From Candidatus Streptomyces philanthi (GTDB taxonomy: Bacteria > Actinomycetota > Actinomycetes > Streptomycetales > Streptomycetaceae): 64,000 nt of DNA. Shown here piece after piece: positions 57,539-64,000 of the stretch (within the stretch, counting starts at the first letter, position 1; each line of letters opens with the position of its first letter). The stretch covers positions 124,001-188,000 of the forward strand of contig CP073042.1 in assembly GCA_018114805.1 (NCBI GenBank), given 5' to 3'. Position numbers and translations under genes: made by a program. The notes under the pieces were generated by a model. That model worked only from the letters and a program-made list of their open reading frames with translations, was not told the origin of the DNA and ran no database searches.

Positions 57539-58174
57539 TCAGGTGCCGGGGGCCGTGCCGTACACCTCGTCGCCGATCTCCAGGCGCGCGGTGCCCGCCG
57601 TGCTGTCCGCGAGCCAGGCGCGGAACGCCTCAAGATCGGCGCCCGGCAGTCCGACCTCGATGGTCACGCCCTCGCCGTAGCGCACCTCGCGCACCGCGCG
57701 TCCCATGGCGCGCAGGTCGTTCTCCAGCTTCCCGGCCCGCTGGTGGTCGGTGACGACGGTGACGAGCCGGAACGGCTGGCGCACCACGGTGCCGAGAACG
57801 TCCAGGGCCTCCCCCACCACGCCGCCGTAGGCTCGGATCAGCCCGCCGGCGCCCAGCTTGACCCCGCCGTAGTAGCGGGTGACGACGACGGCGACGTACC
57901 GCACCTCGCGGCGCACCAGCATCTGGAGCATCGGCACGCCGGCGGTGCCGCCCGGCTCCCCGTCGTCGCTGGCCCGCTGGACGCCGCCGTCGGCGCCGAT
58001 GACGTAGGCGAAGCAGTTGTGGGTGGCGGTGGAGTGTTCGCGGCGGACCCGCTCGACGAACTCCTGCGCCTCCCGCTCGGTCGCCGCCGGCGCCAGTGCG
58101 CAGCGGAAGCAGGACTTGTTGATCTCGATCTCGTGCACACCCTCGCGGGCCACCGTGCGGTACTGCTCAGCCAT
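57539..58174 (-). CDS. YigZ/IMPACT-family protein
   Basis: A 211-residue UPF0029 protein. The family motif is SDDGEPGGTAGVPMLQML, followed by VAVVVTRYYGGVKLGAGGLIR; the C-terminal RNase PH-like half (DUF1949) ends at DEVYGT. Eukaryotic IMPACT regulates GCN2; the bacterial role is not established, though binding to ribosomes or nucleic acid has been suggested. It is intact. Confidence 0.9.
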   Translation of the reverse strand: MAEQYRTVAREGVHEIEINKSCFRCALAPAATEREAQEFVERVRREHSTATHNCFAYVIGADGGVQRASDDGEPGGTAGVPMLQMLVRREVRYVAVVVTRYYGGVKLGAGGLIRAYGGVVGEALDVLGTVVRQPFRLVTVVTDHQRAGKLENDLRAMGRAVREVRYGEGVTIEVGLPGADLEAFRAWLADSTAGTARLEIGDEVYGTAPGT

Positions 58175-58315
58175 CTGGCCAGCCTATGTCGCGCCCGCCG
58201 CCCACTCCCGCCGGGGCGAGCGGACGCACGCGGGGGTCGTTCGGCACGAGGGCGAACCCGCGACGGCGCGGGCGCGGCCGGGGAATGGCCGGTGGGCGGG
58301 GGTGGTTGAGCGGAC

Positions 58316-58723
58316 ATGTACGCGGACGATGAGACGGTGCGCGAGAATCTTGCGGGAGTCCGGCGACACTTGGGCCTGGTGGGCCTGTCCGCCAACGAGG
58401 ACCGGGCGGCCTTCGGCGTGGCCCGGGTGCTGCAGCGGTTCGGCAAGCGGGTGGTGCCGGTCCACCCCAGGGCGGAGCCGGTGCACGGCGAGCGGGGGTA
58501 CGCGACGCTGGCCGACATCCCCTTCCCGGTCGACGTCGTCGACGTCTTCGTCAACTCCCGGCTCGCGGGCCCGGTCGCGGACGAGGCGGTGGCCATCGGC
58601 GCCAAGGCGGTCTGGTTCCAACTCGGCGTCATCGACCCGGAGGCGTACGCGCGCACGCGCGCCGCGGGCCTCGCCATGGTCATGGACCGCTGCCCGGCGA
58701 TCGAGATCCCACGGCTGGGCTGA
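58316..58723 (+). CDS. CoA-binding domain protein (YccU type)
   Basis: A 135-residue Rossmann-fold protein (CoA_binding_2). HLGLVGLSANEDRAAFGVAR matches the nucleotide-binding loop, then RFGKRVVPVHPRAEPVHGER, VDVVDVFVNSRLAGPVADEA and AKAVWFQLGVIDPEAYARTR. The conserved Cys in VMDRCPAIE near the end is also typical. The function is unknown; CoA or a nucleotide ligand is inferred from the fold. Confidence 0.88.
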   Translation: MYADDETVRENLAGVRRHLGLVGLSANEDRAAFGVARVLQRFGKRVVPVHPRAEPVHGERGYATLADIPFPVDVVDVFVNSRLAGPVADEAVAIGAKAVWFQLGVIDPEAYARTRAAGLAMVMDRCPAIEIPRLG

Positions 58724-58868
58724 CCGCGGGGGCGGCGGCGCACGTACGCGATCCGGCCGCGGATACGGGGCGGGGGCGCGCCGTCCGGAGGCGCCGGGTC
58801 GAGCCGCTCCCGCGCCGCGGTGGGGGGCCCGCCAGTCCGGTGCCACCGCGGTGCGGCGCGCCACGCGC

Positions 58869-59428
58869 TCAGCCGCCGAGGCCCTCCAGCACCCGCGCGC
58901 CGGCAGCCCAGGCAGTGCCTTCCCCGGCACGATGAGCTTGCCCCGCCGGCTCCCGCTGCCCAGCAACACGTACGGGATGTCGGCAACGGCCACGTCCACC
59001 AGGAGCGGCCAGTCGGCGGGCAGTCCCAGCGGGGTGATGCCGCCGAACTCCATGCCCGTCACGCCGATCGCCGTCTCCCGGGCGGCGAAGGACGCCTTGC
59101 GCGCGTCGAGTTCCCGCCGTGCGACGCCGTTGACATCGACGCGCGTGGCGGAGGGCACCACGCAGGCGGCGAGCGTGACCACGCCGCCGCGCTTGCCCGC
59201 CACGATGACGCAGTTCGCGGAGAACTCAAGGAGCCAGGGCCCGTGGGCCGCCACCAGTGGGGCCGTGTCGGCGACGGCCGGATCGGTGTCCACGTCCCGC
59301 ACCTCGTCGACGGGCACCGGGCCGCCCCAGCCGCGCACCGCGTCGGCGACGGGCGGCACCAGCAGGTCCAGGCACTCGGTCGCGGGACGGACGTCGGTGA
59401 ATGCCTCGTGGGGCGTGCGCATGCTCAT
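58869..59428 (-). pseudogene. YbaK/aminoacyl-tRNA deacylase domain protein, frameshift near the end
   Basis: A YbaK-like fold related to the editing domain of prolyl-tRNA synthetase, which hydrolyses mischarged tRNA. Typical segments are ECLDLLVPPVADAVRGWGG, LLEFSANCVIVAGKRGGVVT, ACVVPSATRVDVNGVARREL and EFGGITPLGLPADWPLLVD. Near 58895 one base appears to be missing; the other frame gives ARVLEGLGG and TGA 58869, the usual end. Three in-frame ATGs (59434, 59428, 59422) compete; I chose MSMRTPHEAF. Only the last ten residues are affected. Confidence 0.83.
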
Positions 59429-59650
59429 GCGCATCAAGCTAACAGCCCCCGTGGCAGCGGTAGATGGCGGTGAGCCCATCCCGGCCACCCCTGCCCCGCC
59501 CGCGCGCCCGGCCGGTCGCCCCGGGAAGCGAGCCCGTCGCCGAGCGGCAAGCCTGCTCCCTCCCAGGCCGCCTCATGCCGCCGTTGACCCCGGCGAGCGC
59601 CGGTGCGAGAAACCGGAGGCCGGTGGCCCGCAGGAGCCGGGCGGAACCGC

Positions 59651-60470
59651 TCAGCGGTCGGCCGGCACGTCCCGCGCGTCGGCCGGCACGTCCCGCGCGT
59701 CGGCCGGCACGTCCCGCGCCTCGGGCGGCGCGGGCTGCGGCGGCAGGACGCCGAGCGCCAGCAGTTGCTCGTGCGTGACGCCCTCGGGGACCGGCATCGG
59801 GGCCGGCGTGCGCAGCGGCGGCTGCCAGCCCGCCTCCGCGTCCCAGCGGCGCACGATCTTGGCCGGCGCACCGGCCACCACCGCGTGGTCGGGCACCTCG
59901 CCGCGGACCACCGCGCCGGCCGCGACCACCACGTTGCGGCCGAGACGGGCGCCGGGCAGGACCACCGCCCCGGCGCCGAGCCAACTCCCGGCGCCGATGT
60001 TGACCGGGGCGCTGCGCGGCGACCGCTTGCCGATGGGGCTGGTCGGGGTCGTCATAGGCGTGGTTGTCGCTGGTGACGTAGACGTACGGGCCGCAGAAGA
60101 CATCCCGCCCGAACTCCACCGGCACCGACGCCACCACGTGCGTGCCCCGTCCGAGCACCACGCCGTGCCCCACCCGCAGCACCGGGTCCGGACCCAGGTC
60201 GAGCCCCGGCAGCATGCCGGCGGCCAGGGTGACCCCCTCGCCGATGACGCAGTGGTCACCCAGTTCGATCCAGCCCTCGCCGAACACCGTGCCCAGCGGG
60301 AACGCCAGCCGGGTGCCGGGGCCGATCCGGCGGAACCGGTAGGGCACGGGGCGCTCGGCGGTCACCGCGCTGGTCTGCTGCATCCAGCGCCAGCCGCGGT
60401 GCACCGCGCGTGAGGCCACGCGGCGGCGCCAGGCGTCGAGCGAGGAGAACACGTGTCGTTGGAGGGGCAC
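59651..60470 (-). pseudogene. Left-handed beta-helix acyltransferase (maltose/galactoside O-acetyltransferase type), one frameshift
   Basis: A hexapeptide-repeat acetyltransferase. GTVFGEGWIELGDHCVIGEG and VLRVGHGVVLGRGTHVVASV are the helix coils, and YVTSDNHAYDDP carries the catalytic His. The frame moves near 60035; PVNIGAGSWLGAGAVVLPGA and NVVVAAGAVVRGEVPDHAVV then follow, with the end PAKIVRRWD. The C-terminal tail contains ARDVPAD repeated three times, coded by a 21-bp tandem repeat. Start GTG 60470. It may acetylate a sugar or a cell-envelope component. Confidence 0.83.
59658..59720. repeat. 21-bp tandem repeat, three copies
   Basis: Units start at 59658, 59679 and 59700; the first two are identical and the third differs in its last base. 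They code the heptapeptide PADARDV in the tail of the LbH acyltransferase. It is a micro-repeat in coding sequence, not a CRISPR array. Confidence 0.92.
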
Positions 60471-60940
60471 CCAACTACCGTACTCACCAGTAGCGACGGT
60501 GCCCAGGTCGGCCCCCTCGACGCCCCCGGAGGCCGTGACCGGGTCCGGGGCGGGTCCGCCGAGCGTCGGCGGGGGACACCGCCACGGTGCACGCCCCGCC
60601 CGCGCCGTGGGTCGCGCGCCCGCGCTCCGTCATCGGCGTCGGCGACCCGGAGTCCCGGCTCGTTCCGCCGGCCGCCCGCCGGACTGAACCCGGTACTCCT
60701 GGGCACTCGTGCGGTCCGGGCGCGGCGCGCTCACCTCCCCCGCCGAGCGCCGCCGCGCCCGGGTCCCGCCACCAGGGCGGGCGGGACCGGTGGCGGGTCG
60801 GCGGGGACGGCTGCGGCGTACGGGCGAGCCGACATGCGCCCCCGGGCCGAACTGGCAAGGTGACCGACGGGGCGGACGACGGTCACAGCGAGCGGTTCCC
60901 GGGGCAGGTCCATCGGGGACAGGAGTGAGGCGAGAATCTC
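60471..60940. other. Intergenic region between divergent genes
   Basis: No gene or clear regulatory motif can be supported in these 470 bases. The composition is uniformly GC-rich. Confidence 0.45.
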
Positions 60941-61780
60941 ATGTCGGTCTCCGCACACGAGCCGGCCGCCCGACACGCGGTGCCGGGCGCCCCGTGCTGG
61001 ATGAGCCTGATGGCCCGCGACCTCACAGCCGCCCAGGACTTCTACAGCGCCGTCCTCGGCTGGACGTTCCAACCCTGCATGCTGGGCGGCGAGTTCTCAG
61101 TCGCGCTGTTCGACGGCCGACCGGTCGCCGGGCTCGGCGCGCTCGCCCACACCCTGCACGTCCCCGTCTCCTGGACGCCGTACTTCGCGGTCGCCAGCGC
61201 CGACGACGTGACGGCCCGCGTCCGCGAGCGCGGGGCCACGGTCGCGGTCGGCCCGCTGCGCTTCGCCCACGGCCGCGCGGCGCTCGCCGCCGACCTCGAC
61301 GGGCCGGTCTTCGGGATCTGGGAGGGGACGGTCCCGCACTGGGAAGTGGGGCGTGGCAGCGCCCCGGCCTGGCTCGAACTGCGCACGCGCGACGCGTTCG
61401 CGGCGGCCATCTTCTACGGGGAGGTGCTGCGGTGGGCCGTGCCCGGCGAGGCGGGGTGCGAGGTGGACTACGCGCGGGGACAGGTGCTGGTCAGCGACGG
61501 GACGCACGCCGTGGCCAGGCTGCGCAGCGGCGCCGTCGAGGAGGCCCCTGACCCGAGCATCCGGCCCCGCTGGCACGTGTACTTCCCCTGCTCGGACGTG
61601 GACACGTCGATGAAGGCCGCGATCGCCGGCGGCGGTTCGGTGGTGCAGACGCCACGGGCCGGCGCGCACGGGTACGAGGCGACCCTGCGCGACCCGGACG
61701 GCGGGCTATTCACGGTGACCTCGGTCCGCGACCAGCCGAAGGAGCCCACCCCCACCGAACCGGGCGCCCGTCCCGCATGA
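60941..61780 (+). CDS. Two-domain VOC family protein (glyoxalase/bleomycin-resistance fold)
   Basis: A 279-residue protein with two VOC modules: residues about 15-135 (WMSLMARDLTAAQDFYSAVL, YFAVASADDVTARVRERGA, AADLDGPVFGIWEG) and about 140-265 (WLELRTRDAFAAAIFYGEVL, HVYFPCSDVDTSMKAAIAGG, LRDPDGGLFTVTSV). Such proteins bind metals and small molecules, either as enzymes or for drug sequestration. It is intact. The substrate is unknown. Confidence 0.88.
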   Translation: MSVSAHEPAARHAVPGAPCWMSLMARDLTAAQDFYSAVLGWTFQPCMLGGEFSVALFDGRPVAGLGALAHTLHVPVSWTPYFAVASADDVTARVRERGATVAVGPLRFAHGRAALAADLDGPVFGIWEGTVPHWEVGRGSAPAWLELRTRDAFAAAIFYGEVLRWAVPGEAGCEVDYARGQVLVSDGTHAVARLRSGAVEEAPDPSIRPRWHVYFPCSDVDTSMKAAIAGGGSVVQTPRAGAHGYEATLRDPDGGLFTVTSVRDQPKEPTPTEPGARPA

Positions 61781-61906
61781 GGCCGCCCGCCCCGGGCCGG
61801 CGCTCCGGCGCCGCCCGCGCGGCGGACGCACGGCCCCGTGGATCTCTCGGTCGGCGCGTGGATACGGTGCGGTGTTCGCGCACCGAGTCCCGTGGAGGAG
61901 ATCCCA

Positions 61907-62469
61907 ATGGCACAGCAGGCACTGATCGCGGCGTTCGGCGGCAAGGCACCGCGGGGTGGGCGCGGAGGTGTTCGTCGCGCCGTCGTCGGTGGTGCTGGGC
62001 GAGGTGACGCTGGGGGCCGGTTCGAGCGTCTGGTACAACGCGGTGCTGGGGGCCGACTGCGGCCCCATCACCCTGGGCGCGGGCAGCAACGTGCAGGACA
62101 ACTGCACCGTGCACGTGGACCCCGGCTTCCCGGTGACGGTCGGCGAGCGCGTGACGGTGGGCCACAACGCCGTGCTGCACGGCTGCACCGTCGAGGACGA
62201 CTGCCTGATCGGCATGGGCGCCACGGTGATGAACGGGGCCGTGGTCGGCGCCGGTTCGCTGGTGGCCGCCCAGGCACTGGTCCCACAGGGGGACGCGGGT
62301 GCCGCCCGGCTCGCTCGTCGCCGGCGTACCGGCCAAGGTCGGACGCCCGCTGACGGACGAGGAGCGCGCGGACATGCGGGCCAACGCCGAGGTGTACGTC
62401 GACCTCGCGCGCCAGCACGCCGCCGCCCTGGGTGGGCCTACCCCCACTGAGACCAACGCCGCCCGATAG
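61907..62469 (+). pseudogene. Gamma-class carbonic anhydrase-like protein, two frameshifts
   Basis: A left-handed beta-helix protein of the gamma-CA/YrdA/PaaY group. The zinc ligands are the His of NCTVHVDPGF and the two His of VGHNAVLHGCTVED. MAQQALIAAFGGKAPRGG starts the protein behind GGAGGAG; the frame shifts near 61958 to VFVAPSSVVLGEVTLGAGSS, and near 62295 to GSLVAGVPAKVGRPLTDEER, ending at TAG 62469. The metal site is intact, so the true gene may be functional. A terminator follows. Confidence 0.85.
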
Positions 62470-62557
62470 CGCCACCACCACGGCGACGGCGGCCGGGCCG
62501 CAGGCCACCCGCCGTCCCTCGCACGCGCGCGGGCCGCCGTGGCACGGCCGACGGACG

Positions 62558-62590
62558 GCGTACGCCCCCTCTCGTCGTGGGGGCGTACGC
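62558..62590. terminator. Hairpin between convergent carbonic anhydrase and DoxX genes
   Basis: A perfect 12-bp stem (62558-62569 with 62579-62590) with a 9-base loop lies between the two convergent genes. Confidence 0.85.
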
Positions 62591-62620
62591 AGTCGGTCGG
62601 GCTGCCCGCGCGTGGGTCCC

Positions 62621-63053
62621 TCACAGCGCCACCAGCGTCGCGGCCCCGACGTAGACCGCCTGGAAGAAGACGGTGCGCCGGCCGAGCGGATCGCCCTGGG
62701 TCGCCTGGCGACGGACCGCGGAGACGTTGGCCGGGAACATGCCGATCATCAGCAGGGCGAGGCCGGCCGCCACCCACCGTGACAGCGCCGGGACCAGCAG
62801 CCCGATCACGCCGGCGATCTCCAGCCCACCCGTGAGGGCGACCAGCAAGTCGGGGCGCGGGAGCCGGGGGCGGGACCATGGCGACGAGGTCGGCCCGCAG
62901 CGCCGGATGGAAGTGGGCGAGCGCGGTGAACAGAAACATCACCGCGAGCCCCACGCACAGCGCGGGGTGCCAGGCATCGAGCGCTGGCACGCCGAGCAAG
63001 CCGGCCAGGCGCGGCGCGCAGAACCCGACGACCAGGGCCACGAACGGTTCCAC
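62621..63053 (-). pseudogene. DoxX-family membrane protein, one frameshift
   Basis: A small four-helix membrane protein of the DoxX/DoxD family, thought to act in redox or quinone-linked functions. GTG 63053, preceded by AAGGAGG, begins EPFVALVVGFC with helices to about codon 55 (LCVGLAVMFLFTALAHF, HPALRADLVAMVP). Near 62870 the frame shifts, and LLVALTGGLEIAGVIGLLVP continues to the C-terminus at TCA 62621. The length is one base over a multiple of three. It is divergent from the TetR gene that probably represses it. Confidence 0.8.
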
Positions 63054-63101
63054 GATGGCCTCCTTCGGTCGAACTTTCCACTGCCAAGATACATCTGTGG
63101 C

Positions 63102-63130
63102 ACCCGATCTTATCAATGGAAAGATAGGGT
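63102..63130. promoter_or_regulatory. Imperfect palindrome overlapping the TetR promoter
   Basis: ACCC-G-ATCTT, nine bases, then AAGAT-A-GGGT forms a 29-bp imperfect inverted repeat. It overlaps TAGGGT (63125-63130), a likely -10 box seven bases before the TetR start, so the mRNA may be leaderless. A second small palindrome AGAT-AC-ATCT lies at 63087-63096. Together they are candidate TetR operators controlling both divergent genes. Confidence 0.5.
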
Positions 63131-63136
63131 GGGGGC

Positions 63137-63700
63137 ATGACGGACCGGTCGTACCACCACGGAGATCTGCGCCGCGCCCTGCTCACCGCCACCGCCGCGG
63201 CCATCGCCGACAAGGGCCCGACGGCACTGAGCCTGCGTGACCTGGCGCGCCGTGCGGGCGTCTCGCACGCCGCGCCCGCGCACCACTTCGGCGACAAGGC
63301 GGGACTCCTCACGGCACTCGCCGCCGAGGGCTACGCCATGCTGGCCGACACGCTCGACGCCGCCGGCGGGGATTTGCTGGACAGCGGCGTGGCCTATGTG
63401 CGCTTCGCCGTCGAGCACCGGGCGCACTTCGAGGTCATGTTCCAGCCCGGCCTGTACCACCCCGACGACCCGGAGGTGGCCGCCGCGCGCGAGCGGGCCG
63501 ACGGCTCACTGGCTACCGCCCTCTCGGCCCGCCCGGGCCACCCCCACGACGAGGACACCGAGGCCAGCCAACTCGCCGCGTGGTCCGTGGCGCACGGCTT
63601 CGCCGCCCTGTGGCTCAGCGGCGCCCTGCCCACCAGTGCGGAGAGCGACCTCGACACCCTGGCGCGACGCGTCCTCAGCCAGCTCTTCCCACAGCCCTGA
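63137..63700 (+). CDS. TetR-family regulator (WHG-type C-terminal domain)
   Basis: A 187-residue repressor. The HTH is ALSLRDLARRAGVSHAAPAH with HFGDKAGLLTALAAEGY, after YHHGDLRRALLTATAAAIAD. The C-terminal domain resembles TetR_C_33. It is intact. It probably represses itself and the divergent DoxX gene through the palindromes between them; the inducer is unknown. Confidence 0.92.
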   Translation: MTDRSYHHGDLRRALLTATAAAIADKGPTALSLRDLARRAGVSHAAPAHHFGDKAGLLTALAAEGYAMLADTLDAAGGDLLDSGVAYVRFAVEHRAHFEVMFQPGLYHPDDPEVAAARERADGSLATALSARPGHPHDEDTEASQLAAWSVAHGFAALWLSGALPTSAESDLDTLARRVLSQLFPQP

Positions 63701-63706
63701 CCCGTC

Positions 63707-63742
63707 CGGAGCGCGGGCCGCCGGCGATGGACCCGCGCTCCG
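63707..63742 (+). terminator. Hairpin terminator after the TetR gene
   Basis: A perfect 11-bp stem (63707-63717 with 63732-63742) with a 14-base loop starts six bases after the stop codon. Confidence 0.8.
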
Positions 63743-64000
63743 AACCCGGACGCCCCAACGCGGCGCCCCCTGGCCGGGAATCACGGCTGAGCTCCCAGGA
63801 AGCACACCCCAGCCTAATCAGGATGTGTAATAGCCAGGTTGCGAACAGGGAGGCGCGCGGCCACCAACTCCACCCGCCGGCGACCCGTTTCGTCGCCCGC
63901 CTCCGCACCCCGAGGCACCGCGATGCACCGCCCTCGCCGCCACCCGCGCCGACGCTCCGCACCCGACGCCGCGACCCACCCACCCACACGGCGCGGGCCA
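63743..64000. other. Unassigned end of the window
   Basis: No gene is supported. A relatively AT-rich stretch (63810-63845, CTAATCAGG, GTGTAATAGCC) could be a promoter for a gene beyond the window. Confidence 0.4.

Noticed and set aside
59658..59720. CRISPR-like array
   Set aside because: The 21-bp units are contiguous without spacers, number only three and code a repeating heptapeptide within a gene.

Overview
The window is a GC-rich (low-70s percent by eye) actinobacterial chromosome segment, almost certainly from Streptomyces or a close relative. It carries a secreted M28 aminopeptidase of the S. griseus type, a subtilisin-inhibitor-like gene, an F420-type LLM oxidoreductase, an HTH-nSTAND-WD40 protein, rare TTA (bldA-type) codons, frequent GTG/TTG starts and GGAGG ribosome binding sites. 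It is mostly ordinary chromosome. I see no tRNA or rRNA gene, no CRISPR array, no transposase and no phage genes.

Layout. 0-6 kb: end of 6-phosphofructokinase, a CtaG-like oxidase assembly protein and small membrane protein, then broken genes for a protease inhibitor, an epimerase remnant, a bacterial poly(ADP-ribose) glycohydrolase and an S33 tripeptidyl aminopeptidase. 6-15 kb: M28 aminopeptidase, HTH-nSTAND-WD40 protein, Phd/YefM antitoxin divergent from clpP plus a small unknown gene, an NlpC/P60 endopeptidase behind a structured leader, an anti-sigma-type ATPase, a TetR remnant, and an ArsR/MFS pair with a tandem operator. 15-19 kb (minus strand): a three-gene operon of REC/degenerate-GGDEF regulator, processive family 2 glycosyltransferase and membrane acyltransferase, read as an exopolysaccharide synthesis and acylation operon. 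20-30 kb: type II thioesterase, methyltransferase, LLM oxidoreductase, two tandem CNNM/CorC proteins, MazG-like hydrolase, SGNH hydrolase, purB and mug. 29.6-36 kb: an ABC exporter divergent from a histidine kinase/response regulator pair, then ROK and GntR sugar-type regulators. 36-48 kb: polyprenyl synthetase, an unknown helical protein, an NAD_binding_9 flavoprotein, a secreted FG-GAP protein, SDR, DUF2795, an alpha/beta hydrolase, and an EamA transporter divergent from a MocR regulator. 47.9-64 kb: PhoD behind a PHO-box-like site, ACT-GNAT protein, DUF885 peptidase, sbcDC, YigZ, CoA-binding protein, YbaK, LbH acetyltransferase, VOC, gamma-carbonic anhydrase, and a DoxX gene divergent from its TetR regulator.

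A striking feature is that about half of the genes are interrupted by one or a few small indels or premature stops, while long neighbours such as sbcC (1005 codons), the DUF885 peptidase, phoD and purB are intact. Homology carries on in another frame directly after each lesion, so many are probably sequence errors. Some could be real: a 19-bp tandem duplication plus three stop codons in the S33 peptidase, and missing N-termini in the TetR and epimerase genes. I label such genes 'pseudogene' as sequenced and give the lesion positions.

Regulatory DNA is well preserved: more than ten strong intergenic hairpin terminators, and candidate operators for the antitoxin/clpP pair, ArsR/MFS, GntR (a DasR-like site), the polyprenyl synthetase (two 11-bp direct repeats), phoD (PHO box) and DoxX/TetR. 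The NlpC/P60 gene has a leader hairpin that covers its ribosome binding site.
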